A stretch of DNA of 64,000 bases from Malachius bipustulatus (GCA_910589415.1 OU342637.1:43244162-43308161); one strand, 5' to 3'. Positions 9,821 through 20,527 are shown, numbered from the stretch's first letter. Notes: generated by a model from the sequence alone, not told the origin. A program made the numbers and translations.

Positions 9821-10304
9821 TACAGTGGCGACCATCTAAATGTGAACGGCAAAATTTTATTGTCTCATTTAAACTTGATGATACTATGGTACTCTGACGA
9901 GGAGAGCCAAAACCGATCTCTAGGCAATTGAAGAAACTATGGAAATCGGTTCTAATCCCATTCCAAGAAAACAGCTCGATTCCGTTGGACCAGGAGGAGA
10001 AACAATCTCCTCTGAGAAAAAGGAAGACGAATAACCAGATTACAAACCTTCAGGAGAGACTTTCTCACACCGGAGGACCTGGATGCATTAATAACAGTCA
10101 AGATGGTCAACTTCCCTAAAGAGGCTGACATGATGGGGTTAATGTAGCACGACTAGATGTGAGCCACAATAGACCTATGGTCGCAATGGAGGTGTCACAA
10201 TGGCCCACTCACGATAAATTTACACTTGAATCTACTATGATAAAATTCAGCTGAAATTTCCATGAAAGGAAAAATGCGTTCACATTTGGGTGGCCGCGAC
10301 TGTA
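9821..10304. mobile_element. Tc1-like non-autonomous element (484 bp)
   Basis: Inverted ends TACAGTGGCGACCATCTAAA and the complement of TACAGTCGCGGCCACCCAAA are bounded by TA, and both continue into ATGTGAACG. The interior is unrelated to the ends. On + it contains an open stretch (about 10020-10145) ending at a TAG, which I do not recognise as a transposase. Confidence 0.75.
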
Positions 10305-10630
10305 TATTATGCACAGACGTATTTCAGTTGACAAGCAGTTGTCAGAAAGATAAATATTTCGAATCTGGGCATTTTATTGAATATCTGTACCCCAGAGTTA
10401 GACTATGTTAAGTCCAAAATGTTAATTTTGTAGTAGAGCATTGATACATCTCAACAGGAATATCTTGGCGGTTGTTTACGGAGTGAGAGGCTCTAAAAAG
10501 AGAGCGAAAATCACCCCACGCCTAACCCGTTTTAGGACATTCCATGTCATAAATTTTAAATTTTAATAATTTTATAACCGCATAGTGATGGATGATACAT
10601 AAAACACTAATGTTTTAAAAAATTCTACTA
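10305..10630. other. Intronic sequence without recognised content
   Basis: AT-rich unique-looking sequence between two MITEs; nothing further seen. Confidence 0.6.
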
Positions 10631-11318
10631 TACAGGGTGTATCTAAATAACACCGAAAAAATTTAAGAGCTGATTCTTTGGTCAAAAATAAACAAAAAAT
10701 TTCGTATAAACGTGTGTCTAGAAATGCACCCATTTTGAGATACAGGGTGTCAAAAAAAGATATTTATAGCTACTTTTTTAATACTGAGTTTTTTTCATGT
10801 GTCATTATAGCGGAAATCTCAGAAATGAGCGAAGTTCTTTTGACCTTAATTTTTCGACACTTGTCTTGAAACATTCAAAGCGAGTTTTTCATCGTAAATG
10901 CCCGTTTTTCTCGAAAATGGCTCACGTTAGCAGTTATAACCAAGAGTATCTTTTTGTGTAAAAAACATTGTCGGTTAAAAGTGTGCTTTTAAAATATCAC
11001 TTTGCCCTGTGTCGTAGATATTAGGGGCATAAAAATCCCCCCAACCCTAAAAATCTCCGGCACTGGCATACTTAAAAAAGGTAGTTAGCATTAAAATAGT
11101 TGCTAATATCAATGATAAGATCTGTACAAAAGCTGAATTCTGTGTCTTATACGGTTCCCGAGACATCTTCAAAAAACTCGAAAAACAATCTTTTTTTGAC
11201 ACCCTGTATCTCAAAAAGGGTGCATATCCAGACACACGTTAATAGGAAATTTTTTGTTTATTTTTTATCAAAGAATCCTCCCCTAAATTTTTTCGGTGTT
11301 ATTTAGATACACCCTGTA
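10631..11318. mobile_element. Foldback MITE C (688 bp)
   Basis: TACAGGGTGTATCTAAATAA at 10631 pairs with its complement ending at 11318, with TA at both ends. A second inner inverted pair (GATACAGGGTGTCAAAAAAA and complement near 10738 and 11213) is nested inside. ORFs within are mirror images. Confidence 0.9.
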
Positions 11319-11384
11319 TACTGATGGATTAGACATGTAAATAAAAATTAAGTACCTATCACAACATTTAGATGTATATAAATA

Positions 11385-11680
11385 TTAAACAAATTGAATA
11401 TTGAAAATAATAGATTGTCTTAATCTATATTTAGGTAAAAGGCGTAGCCTCCACCCATTCAATTCACTGAGCAACATCGTTAAGTCAACATAATCAAGCA
11501 AACCTTTTGAAATTCTTAAAGGATTTCCACCATAAAAAACTATATCTGATACTTTATTAGGAATGGGTAAAATAGGGGGGCCAATACTTTTCAGAAAGTC
11601 CGCTGTTGAAAATAATAACTGGTTATTTGCACTGACAATAACGAAATTGTACGGACATGGAAGAAACTTGACATTCTAAA
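11385..11680 (-). other. Unidentified open reading frame, possible gene fragment (about 96 codons)
   Basis: The minus strand is open from a TAG just above 11678 to a TAA at 11385-11387 without an initiator ATG. Its composition looks protein-like (for example FYGGNPLRISKGLLDYVD), unlike nearby AT-rich noise. The upstream boundary CAGTTTAG could act as a splice acceptor. It may be an exon of a nested antisense gene or debris of an unrecognised element. No family recognised. Confidence 0.35.
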
Positions 11681-11689
11681 CTGCTCAAC

Positions 11690-12620
11690 AAATGAAACGT
11701 TACATGACCAAATTTGCCCTAACTTTGGCACTAATAAAATTTGGATTGTTTCGAGCAATTCAATTTTTGTTTCAAGGGTTCACTAGTTCAATCCCTTGTT
11801 AATCAGTCCGTATGTTTGCAAGAACTTCGTACTTCACACTAAGTTTATATAGGGTGTTAAATAAAACAGTTCAAAATCTCAGAAAGTTTTGCTTGCTCCC
11901 ATTTGATCAAACTTTTTTTTTTCAACACAAAGATCATGAAGGTGGACCTCATATCTCAAAACGGTTTTCGAATTTTCCGTTTCTTTCTTTTATTTACGCG
12001 TGATCTCAAAAAAACTACTTTTTGGTGTGGCAATGATAACTTTGTTACCCGTGATCCGATTTTCAAAATGTAGGGCTCATTTTAAAGCTTAAGTTTCAAG
12101 CAATAACACGCAAGATTGATAATCGACTAAGGGCAAAAATTGAAAATACAGGGTTGTATTAAAATTTACCCAAATCTGAATGGCTTCCGAAATCTGGTAT
12201 TAAGGAACATTTGAAATAGTTAATTTGCTTCCAAACGAACCATTCATTCTGAATACTTCAAGATGTTCTTCGCTTGCATGAGTTAAGAATTGTTGACATA
12301 AGAACAAAATTACAACTTCGTGTTTTCGAATGAGGTAGTCCCTTTGTTATTATTAGGCTTATATCATATGGATGTCACTGTTTTTGATTGTTGTTTGACG
12401 GCTGATAAAACTGTTTTATTTTGTCGGCTGAGCTGCGATTTCTTTGCATGACTTCCATTCATACTTAGTGATGGCTGTTATTTCATTCAGCAATAATTGA
12501 GCCTGTCATATTGTCAGGAAAGTTCAGTTAAAAAAAGGTTAAGAGGTGTCCAATAAAATATTTTATTATTTATTCACAAAAAACTCGCGCATTCCAAACA
12601 AAAAAAAGGGGAGTATCCAA
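11690..12620. other. Intronic DNA with degraded MITE-like fragments
   Basis: At 11848 a phrase AGGGTGTTAAATAAAACAGT resembles the start of a TACAGGGTG-type element, but no matching inverted end is seen. The rest is AT-rich without a gene. Confidence 0.45.
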
Positions 12621-12623
12621 ATA

Positions 12624-12957
12624 TCAATATTTTCTCGGACCTCCCCTGGCTCTTATAACTGCCGTAACTCTTCTTGGCATTCCCTCCACCAGGTGATGTA
12701 AAAACTGCTGATGGGGAGTAGCTACCCATTCTCGCGGTATAGCTCTCACCAAATTATCCATTTGTCCTTCCCTTTCTTTCAGATTTTTCATTTTGCTCCA
12801 AACATGGAGCACAGGATGATGTAAATCTTCATCAAGTAGCACATCAGCAGCATCAAAGAATGATAAAAACCATGTGATGCTATGAAAATCACTATCTAAG
12901 TGAACAGAGTACTCATCAATATTAAAATTGCCCAGGAAGAAAGTATTTTCACCGTTT
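12624..12957 (-). pseudogene. Chimeric ORF: LINE endonuclease fragment fused to Tc1 transposase C-terminus
   Basis: One open frame of about 110 codons is visible. The upstream part (about 12825-12957) resembles the middle of a LINE apurinic-type endonuclease: FLGNFNIDEY matches the GDFN motif and is followed by WFLSFFDAADV. The downstream part (12624-12815) is the classic C-terminus of a Tc1-family transposase, with HVWS, PREWVATPHQ and MPRRVTAVIRARGG shortly before the stop. Neither half is complete or functional. The junction appears to be a chance or insertion-made fusion. Confidence 0.7.
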
Positions 12958-12980
12958 AAGAATCATCAAACAAACTATTA

Positions 12981-14175
12981 TACAGGGTGTCCCAATATTC
13001 CATGGACATGGAGCAACCACAGATTACTGAGGTAAAAAAAAGTCGCTCGGACCAAACTTATCTCTATACCAAAGTGCTTCGTTTGTCCGTTAGAGGGCTT
13101 CAAAGTCTTTTGAAATTTTTAGTTTTTTTGAAATAGCTCAAAGTCGGCTCATTCCAATTCGATGAAATTTGGTAGGTAAATTTCTTATTAAAAGTACTAA
13201 CTTCTGATGTACATGATAATTTGACGAAAACCCGGGAAGGGGTGAAACTACCCCTACCCTCCACTAAAATCGATCGTAATTGTTGATAGAATAGCAGGAA
13301 CGCTGTTCATGTTTTTTTGTTTGAAAGATACATCGTTTTAGCCCATTTTTGGTCTCCTACAAAAATCTGTATCTTTCCGAGGTGCTATGTGATAAAATAA
13401 ATTAGTCGATGACACCTAACCAAAATTTTATTTCATTCTTTTAATTTGAAATCAAATTTTCAATTGTCAGGTGATTATTTTGATCTAATCTCATAAAAGA
13501 TGTTTATTATGGTTCGTTTTTTTTTTAAGGTGTTTGCAAACGGTTTTTTTCAAACGCAGTAAACAGTTTGCAAAACGACGAGGTTCCAAGAAAAGTTAAA
13601 ATCATTTTTTTGCGCAGGATGGAACTTTCTAGGGTCCAAACCGGCGCCCACATCGAGCATCTTTTATGAGATTAGATAAAATAATCACCTGACAATTGAA
13701 AATTTGATTTCAAATTTAAAAGAATGAAATAAAAATTTAGTTATCATCGACTAATTTATTTTATCACATAGCACCTCGGAAAGATACAGATTTTTGTAGG
13801 AGACCAAAAATGGGCTAAAACGATGTATCTTTCAAACAAAAAAACATGAACAGCGTTCCTGCTACCCTATCAACAATTACGATCTATTTTAGTGGAGGGT
13901 AGGGGTAGTTTCACCCCTTCCCGGGTTTTCATCAAATCATCATGTACATCAGAAGTTAGTACTTTTAATAAGAAATTTACCTACCAAATTTCATCGAATT
14001 GAAATGAGCCAACTTTGAGCTATTTCAAAAAAACTAAAATTTTCAAAAGACTTTGAAGCCCTCTAACGGACAAACGAAGCACTTTGGTATACAGATAAGT
14101 TTGGTTCGAGCGACTTTTTTTTACCTCAGTAATCTGTGGTTGCTCCATGTCCATGGAATATTGGGACACCCTGTA
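12981..14175. mobile_element. Foldback MITE A, complete (1195 bp, arms about 0.52 kb)
   Basis: TACAGGGTGTCCCAATATTC at 12981 and its complement ending at 14175 are bounded by TA. Arms 12981-13502 and 13661-14175 are near-perfect inverted copies, and 13503-13660 is the loop. The + strand of the loop and its edge encode a short open end (about 13620-13668) finishing GAHIEHLL-stop, which resembles the C-terminus of mariner-like transposases. The arms may thus derive from the 3' end of a transposon. Confidence 0.9.
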
Positions 14176-14689
14176 TGTATTGACTGCAATATTAGGGAGT
14201 ACATACAAGGTAATAATTTAAAAATATCTGTAACGAATCTACTTTTTCACACAAACAATGCCAAATCTGTTGCTTATATCAACCACCCAGCGATAAGCAG
14301 TATAGAACACTTTTTTTGTCCCTGGCAAAGACTGTTGACTTCATGCAGATAAACTACCCAAAAGCTGAGATAACCATCTTAGGAGATTGGATTAAATACT
14401 CAAATTTCAGTGATGAAGAAGGCCGTGAAGCGGAATCGCTTGCTATTAGCTGTGGTTCTACCCAGCTCTTTGACAAACTAACCCGCAGTCCCGACTGCAA
14501 GGGAGAATTTTCTAGCCTTCTGGATCTGTTTTTAACCACGCACCCTCAAATATATACAGTGTGTCCCCGGATGGACCTAACTATACTTATAAACTTCCTT
14601 ATTTTGCATCTTAGGAAAAAGTCATTCTTTAGAAAAAGTTTTGCTTTATCTAGAATATCTTAAGCCGCTGTCAAAATTTCGAAATAGTA

Positions 14690-15188
14690 TACAGGGTGGA
14701 TACAATTAATTTATTACAGTTTTTACCATGTACAAAAGTTTATACCAAACTTATTCCACATGTTGCCCTCCTAACGTTACACATTTTTCAACAAGTTATC
14801 TAAACTTAGTATGAAACTTACAAAAAATAGTAAAAAAAACAGGTACATCCTACTTGAAAGAAAAGTGATATTAACTGAAATTTTAACAGAAAGTCAGATA
14901 ACTAATCAGCAGTTTTATCTCTAAGTAGATTTGTTTATTTTTATTAAGATAAATAAGTAATACCATGGATACATTTTGCCAAAACAAATGATTTACTCAA
15001 ATTATCGATTGAAGTTTCTACTAAGTGTTAGTCAATATTAAATTGAAATTATGTTGTCTCTAGAGCAAAGAATTTATTTAGTTAAGTGCTACGGTATTGG
15101 TGAAGTGTCATATCGATATGCAATTGAACTTTTTAGTAGGAATTATCCTTGGTAAAAACTGTAATAAATGAATTGTATCCACCCTGTA
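14690..15188. mobile_element. Nested mariner-like MITE (499 bp) with transposase start
   Basis: TACAGGGTGGATACAATTAA at 14690 and the complement ending at 15188 form TIRs of about 40 bp. It sits at the centre of foldback E. The interior is not palindromic and holds the start of a transposase reading frame close to its right TIR, as expected of an internally deleted transposon. Confidence 0.85.
15051..15155 (+). pseudogene. Mariner-like transposase N-terminal remnant (34 codons)
   Basis: The ATG at 15051 opens a frame with LSLEQRIYLVKCYG followed by a helix-turn-helix-like AIELFSRNYP, then a stop at the right TIR. The same pattern begins the transposase pseudogene at 56316 and the remnants at 53829 and 63676. 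Confidence 0.65.
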
Positions 15189-15470
15189 TATTATTTAGAA
15201 ATTTTGACAGCGGCTTAAGATATTCTAGATAAAGCAAAACTTTTTCTAAAGAATGACTTTTGTCCTAAGATGCAAAATAAGGAAGTTTATAAGTATAGTT
15301 AGGTCCATTCGGGGACACACTGTACATTATCACGGTAAAAGCTCCCCTAGATTCCTCGAACCGCAAACTTTTCTCAACATCATGTGTTATACCAATTAGT
15401 GTCAAAGAAGCAAGTAAAGCAGGTATAATCTGGTACTATACAGGTGATCAGTAACTCGCGCACTCGGAGC

Positions 15471-15757
15471 ATGCTGCGGTACTTCACTTTTTAAGAGTGA
15501 TAAATTTTCTTACTGCAGTGTTGTAAGCTCTTTGCTTCTTTGTAAGTTGAGTTTAGGCAGTTGCCAAACTTCAAATTTCGTTCCGATTTAGGTATGGTAT
15601 CTATTTCCAACATTCTCAATTCCTCTGTAAAGAGGTTTTCTGGAAAAAAAAAGATTAATTATATGGTATCTGTTCCAGACATTACAGTAACCTGAATTTT
15701 TCAATAATTTTTATCACGGGTATTGAAATACCCGTATATCCGTATACCCGTATAAAT
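15471..15757. other. Intronic sequence, no gene seen
   Basis: AT-rich with a short repetitive run of TATCCGTATACCCGTATA around 15725-15755. No recognised element. Confidence 0.5.
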
Positions 15758-15955
15758 AGTATATCGACGCACATACTCGCAGAGAGCAAGAAGTTGCCAT
15801 ACTTAACAATGACATACAAGAGATTCTAGCTTGGGGCGATAGAAACCAAGTAGTTCCATTTAATGCTGGAAAAACCCAAGCAGTCATCTTCTCCAAAAAG
15901 GCCAATGTCATGGAGCCAGACATGGTGATGGCGGGACACTCTCTTACGCCATCAA
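15758..15955 (+). pseudogene. LINE reverse-transcriptase fragment
   Basis: The open frame contains EVAILNNDIQEILAWGDRN and VVPFNAGKTQAVIFSKK, the typical region after the YADD catalytic loop of CR1/RTE/Jockey-type RTs. Nothing of the catalytic palm is left. Its last 54 bp and downstream DNA are repeated in inverse orientation near 17265-17317. Confidence 0.7.
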
Positions 15956-16121
15956 TGTCAGTTAATGAATATCTTCTATTTTAATTGTTTTGTAAAAATA
16001 GGGTTTATGGCGAAGTTGTATTGTTTTTTGTGTAACAAGTGGTCTACTATATTTGTATTGTATTTGTATTTTTGACGGTGATCAAGTTACTGCGACCTAA
16101 AAGATCTATTGTATCCCCTCT

Positions 16122-16197
16122 ACTGTATTATTAGATTATTGTATTCTGATCAATAAAAGTATGAAGACATGAACATTTCCTTTATTCAAACATAATA
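16122..16197 (+). repeat. Inverted fragment of element B LTR
   Basis: This is the reverse complement of about 32618-32693 (the part from TATTATGTTTGAATAAAGG to ATACAGTAG). The remainder of this LTR is at 17318-17440 in the normal orientation. Confidence 0.85.
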
Positions 16198-16317
16198 GAG
16201 AGGGTGCTTCACTAAAGGGATTCCACACCAGGCGAAGCACAGTAGAGGGGATAGAATAGATCTTTTAGGTCGCAGTAACTTGATCACCGTCAAAAATACA
16301 AATACAATACAAATACA
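16198..16317 (+). pseudogene. 3' end of LINE G (last codons and 3' UTR), inverted
   Basis: This begins with GAGAG, the same five bases that adjoin B's other end at 32827-32831 (complement), then five codons to a TAA at 16213-16215, and a 3' UTR ending in A-rich repeats (ACAAATACAATACAAAT). Joined to the LINE frame ending at 32827 it completes that ORF. Confidence 0.7.
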
Positions 16318-17168
16318 GGGTGATTGATTGAAACGCCACATTAGAAAAAGTTCGACTTCCAAAAGATCTAGGGATCTGAAATTTGGAACTTAGGCAACAT
16401 ACCTAATAAGGAGTCAAAATGAAATATTACCAAGATGGCGGCACATTTAAAAATGGCGAAAACAATGGCCATCTTTGTTTTTTTAAATGGGACACCCCAT
16501 ATATTATTGCATTTTCAGATTGTCTGAGAAAATATAATACCAATGGTGTTTATAGTTGTATTTTAAATTGAGTAGGCTATGAGTTATAAACAAGTGAAAA
16601 TGGCAATTTTCCAAATTTAATCCCATTTACCACGAAAACGGCCCATAATATCAAAAAACGGCTTACATGTTCCTATCTTAACTTTTTATAAGGCATCCAA
16701 TTATGCAGTTGAAATGTTTATACAAGGTGGTGAAAATTATCAGATTTTTCATCACCCTGTATAAAAATTTAAACTATACAGTAGGATACCAGATAAAAAT
16801 TAAGGATAGGGACATGTAAGCCGTTTTTTGATATTATGGGCCGTTTTCGTGGTAAATGGGTTTAAATTTGGAAAATTGCAATTTTCACTTGTTTATAACT
16901 CATAGCCTACTCAATTTAAAATACAACTATAAACACCATTGGTATTATATTTTCTCAGACAATCTGAAAATGCAATAATATATGGGGTGTCCCATTTAAA
17001 AAAACAAAGATGGCCATTGTTTTCGCCATTTTTAAATGTGCCGCCATCTTGGTAATATTTCATTTTGACTCCTTATTAGGTATGTTGCCTAAGTTCCAAA
17101 TTTCAGATCCCTAGATCTTTTGGAAGTCGAACTTTTTCTAATGTGGCGTTTCAATCAATCACCCTGTA
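16314..17168. mobile_element. Foldback MITE D, copy 1 (855 bp)
   Basis: TACAGGGTGATTGATTGAAA at 16314 and its complement ending at 17168 are bounded by TA. It is nearly palindromic throughout (arms about 420 bp), with a small central inverted unit. A second copy lies at 33999-34850. Confidence 0.92.
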
Positions 17169-17317
17169 TAGTAGACCACTTGTTACACAAAAAACAATAC
17201 AACTTCGCCATAAACCCTATTTTTACAAAACAATTAAAATAGAAGATATTCATCATTGACATTGATGGCGTAAGAGAGTGTCCCGCCATCACCATAATAT
17301 CTGGCTCCAAGACATTG

Positions 17318-17440
17318 GTAGTTATTTTACTATTTCTTTTTTAGTATGACAGGCCACCAACAACGTCACTCTCACATTGGCAGATCAATGACAACTAACG
17401 TTGACACCCTGTCATTTGACACAATATGTTGGATATAACA
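17318..17440 (-). repeat. Left LTR of element B (remaining part)
   Basis: Direct copy of 32693-32826, lacking a 15 bp motif present in the right LTR. It ends ATAACA. The adjacent GTTCTCCCAC is the complement of a purine-rich tract expected upstream of a 3' LTR. Confidence 0.85.
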
Positions 17441-17607
17441 GTTCTCCCACACTTATTTAAAAGATTAGAAAACACCAAAACAAAAGTCATTAAGACTAAC
17501 AACAACAATTCCAAGAATAAAAGAAATCAGTTGCATTTCACCAAAAATATGAAAACCAAAACACAAAATACGAAACACTTCAGAACGGGTTGATAATTGA
17601 CTCAGAC

Positions 17608-19377
17608 TTAAAATCTAATATAATCATCAAAGTGATTAGGAGGCCTCCTAAGTCGGCTGGACCTTCGAGGTGCGGGAATGTTTCTAGCTTCGGGCAAAGG
17701 CTGTTGAATATCTTCCTGACCTTCCCCTTGCTCAACCTTGTATTCCTCTGTTGAATTTTCAAAACTTCCCTCCGCTGTTTTCACTGGATGGTTATCATGT
17801 TTGGATTTGTCTGTATCAGTTTTTTGTTCACTCAGGGGTCTGTAAATAGGGGTAAATAAAACAGGATTCTTTTTTACTCCTGTTTTCCTTAATTGATTTA
17901 TATGTCGTTTCAATGTATATCCATTGTCCAATCTAACTTGATAGTGTAATTGCCCCAATTTCTGAATTATTTCTCCCATTCTCCATACTTCCTGGTTTTG
18001 AATATAACATCGCACTTGAACCCGATCAGACACTTCCAGATGTCTATCTCCTTTTTCTGTTTGCTCGTTTCTCTTTGGTATTGACTGAGTTTTGTGTGGT
18101 TGAATTGGAAACAAAGCGTCAAGTTGAATACGGAAAGCACGCCGTAAGTACTTTTCTGCAGGACTTTCATTGTCAGCTAAAGGGGTAGCACGATATCTGA
18201 ACAGAATTTCGTTAATTTTTGTTTGCATTGGTATGCGGTCCTTGCTCATTGTCTTCAGTCTATTCTTCAATGTTTGCCCATTCCTCTCAGCCAACCCATT
18301 GGTTGCTGGGTGTCCTGGAGCGATGAGTTTCTGCATTATACCATTTCTAGAACAATACATGTTAAATTCACGACTTACAAAAATGGTTGCATTATCTGAG
18401 ACTAAAACATGTGGATAGCCATAGCTGGCAAAAATATCTGATAACATTTCAATAGTATGAGAAGACGTTGGTGCACTTCGGCAGATCTTGATTTCACACC
18501 ACCTTGATTTCGCATCAACAACAATTAGAAAAAAATGGTCTTGAAAGGGGCCTGCATAATCGACATGTATTCTGTCCCAATTTTCTTCTGGATCGTCCCA
18601 TGGATGAAGCGGCACTTTTGTGGGATTTCTTTTAATCTCTGCACACATCTGGCATGTTCTGGATAATGTTTCTATGTCTCTGTCAATCCCTTTCCAATAT
18701 ACATAACGACGAGCTAGCTGCTTCATCTTAGTGATACCTATATGGGTTCGATGAAGCTCATTTAGGACAGTTGGTTGTAGTACTTTTGGGATTACAACAC
18801 GTTGACCCCTAAATAGGATGCCTGCCTCGAGGGTGAAATCGTATGAAAGTTCAGGATTGATTTCCATCTCTTGTATAATTCTGGACAATTCATAGTCGGA
18901 AATGGTTTCCTTATGAATAACTTTTGCATTTATCAAGTTCGTAGAGATTTCATTGACGCTTCTCATGCACACAGAGTTGATTTCTTTGTTGATAGCCTGG
19001 TCTCCGGACAATTTATGTTGCTTAATCGGAGCCCTCGAAAGACAATCAGCATCGACATTTTCGCCACCTTTTTTGAATATCACCTCGTAATCAAACGATG
19101 AGAGGTAAGCAGCGTACCTGAGTAAGCGTGCCGATGTCATTGGTGGCAATTTTGAATTTTGGTGGAATATTCTTGTTAAGGGTCGATTATCCGTAGCCAG
19201 CTTGAAATGTCGTCCAAATAGATAGTTAAAGAAATGGGCGACCGCAAAAACTATAGCCAGAGCCTCGCGGTCCAGCTGAGAATAATTCAGTTCTACTGCA
19301 GTTAAGGCCCTAGATGCGAATGCAATAGGTTGTTCAACATCGTTGATAATATGAGACAGGACTCCAGCAACGCCCAC
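17608..19377 (-). pseudogene. pol: Element B pol: RNase H and integrase (589 aa open)
   Basis: The frame covers most of RNase H (AFASRALTAVELNYSQLDRE, TDNRPL) and a complete integrase: zinc finger HRTHIG...CQMCAEIK, core residues in VDYAGPF, SDNATIF and GLAERNGQTLKN. The C-terminal tail of about 150 residues is basic and low-complexity. The true frame continues upstream past the GTG/ATG called here and meets a one-base frameshift around 19430 that separates it from the RT part. Confidence 0.9.
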
Positions 19378-19403
19378 TGGGCTAGCGTCACAGGTGAGTA
19401 CAA

Positions 19404-19854
19404 TTAGAAGCGTTGGATCGTATGGTGTAACGGTACGGTCCCCGCAATTTCATTTTTAAGTTTGGTGAATGCAGCTTCACATGCAGTGGACCAATTGAAT
19501 CTCGCATTTTTCTTCAAAAGCTGTCGAAGTGGATATGTGATCGTAGAATTGCTTGGAAGAAATCGGGAATAATACGTCACCATTCCGAGAAAACGACGGA
19601 CGTCTTCAATATTTGCAGGCCACGGCATCTCTGTTATGGCTTTTATTTTATTTGGACTTTTTGATATTTTGTTATGTTCGATGATGTAGCCTAAGTACTC
19701 AATTTTTGTACTGAAAAGCTTGCACATTTTCAGGTTCAGATGTATATCGTACTCTTTCATTTTCTGCAAGCACATATCTAAATTTTTGTGGCATTCCTCT
19801 TGTGTTCTTCCATGCACAATTATATCATCGAAATACGATACAGTTTTTGGCAAG
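19404..19854 (-). pseudogene. pol: Element B pol: C-terminal half of RT
   Basis: This contains the RT palm motif YFDDIIV, the connection to RLFLGMVTYYSRF-type sequence (FLGMVTYYSRFLP) and the start of RNase H. It is cut at its upstream end by the BEL element; the frame resumes at 25998. It ends in a frameshift before RNase H. Confidence 0.9.
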
Positions 19855-20319
19855 TGTTGCGTATAGACTTACTGCCAAGAACTCAATTGTTCTATTTGTA
19901 TAGCAAGTCACGCGGTTTGGAATTTTGATTAATTTTAATTACTCGAAGGACCAGCGGGAAAATAATTAGGGGAGCAATTAAGGGGTATAATTTCTAGGAT
20001 GATAATTATGCCCTACCTTAAATTTCCCATGTAGACAGCTTAGTGAGCTTTCATTTGGCGACCAGGGCCGAAGATACTATCGCGTCGCATAGCACTTGTG
20101 GATTGCAATGTAAACTCTTCTTGTTTACAGCACTTGTGGATAACCGAACGCGACGGCGGTTTATCTCATTCTCTTGGTGAAGTGGTAGGCAGGCACCCTT
20201 TGGCTGTATGCCCATAGGACATGGTCTCGCGCACCATGTTGTCACGTTCCTCTCCCCCCCGTGCATAATTCAAAATAAGGAGGGAATTATATGGAAAAGG
20301 AAAACATGGGAACGGAACA
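19855..20319 (-). repeat. BEL 3' LTR (465 bp)
   Basis: TG...CA ends; copy of 25527-25992 except one missing base near 19994. A 71-codon frame inside is present in both LTRs and is not a gene. Confidence 0.95.
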
Positions 20320-20331
20320 TACCGCCCACCA
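20320..20331 (-). promoter_or_regulatory. BEL polypurine tract
   Basis: The minus strand reads GGTGGGCGGTA directly inside the 3' LTR. Confidence 0.65.
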
Positions 20332-20527
20332 AAATTACAAAGTAATTTTCCGGAAAATTCGGAAAAACGTAAATACATTCTGGCACTTGCGCCTGCATTA
20401 ATAATATGAAACATTAAAATAAAAATGACTCTGTTTAACTTACAGAAACAAATTGCATATGTACAGATGAATATATATGACACCGTCTACTGCGATGGTA
20501 GAGGGCATAGCTTGACCAAAGGTCGTC
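20332..20527 (-). pseudogene. BEL pol C-terminal remnant and 3' UTR
   Basis: Immediately after the main frame, in another frame, the residues RPLVKLCPLP followed by a stop (20487-20489) match the usual extreme C-terminus of BEL polyproteins. The C-terminal end was therefore kept while the integrase core before it was deleted. 20332-20486 is the 3' UTR. Confidence 0.65.

Larger units (their letters stand above)
14555..15324. mobile_element. Foldback MITE E (770 bp) carrying a nested element
   Basis: TACAGTGTGTCCCCGGATGG at 14555 and the complement ending at 15324 lie in TA context. Arms of about 130 bp flank a second, smaller TIR element at 14690-15188. Confidence 0.88.
14265..15470 (+). pseudogene. 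LINE endonuclease fragment interrupted by a foldback
   Basis: Coding similarity to a LINE endonuclease runs to 14554 and resumes at 15325. It includes NYPKAEITILGDW, REAESLAISCGSTQL, SSLLDLFLTTHPQIY and then KAPLDSS after the interruption. One frameshift lies near 14320. Removing 14555-15324 with one TA restores a continuous frame, so the foldback is younger than the LINE copy. No RT adjoins. Confidence 0.75.
15902..17317. repeat. Composite palindrome at the left end of element B
   Basis: Arms at 15902-16121 and at 16244-16313 plus 17169-17317 are inverted copies; the right arm is split by foldback D1. The centre (16122-16243) holds part of B's LTR and of LINE G's 3' end, both inverted relative to the rest of B and G. 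This is best read as an inversion with duplication. Confidence 0.75.
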
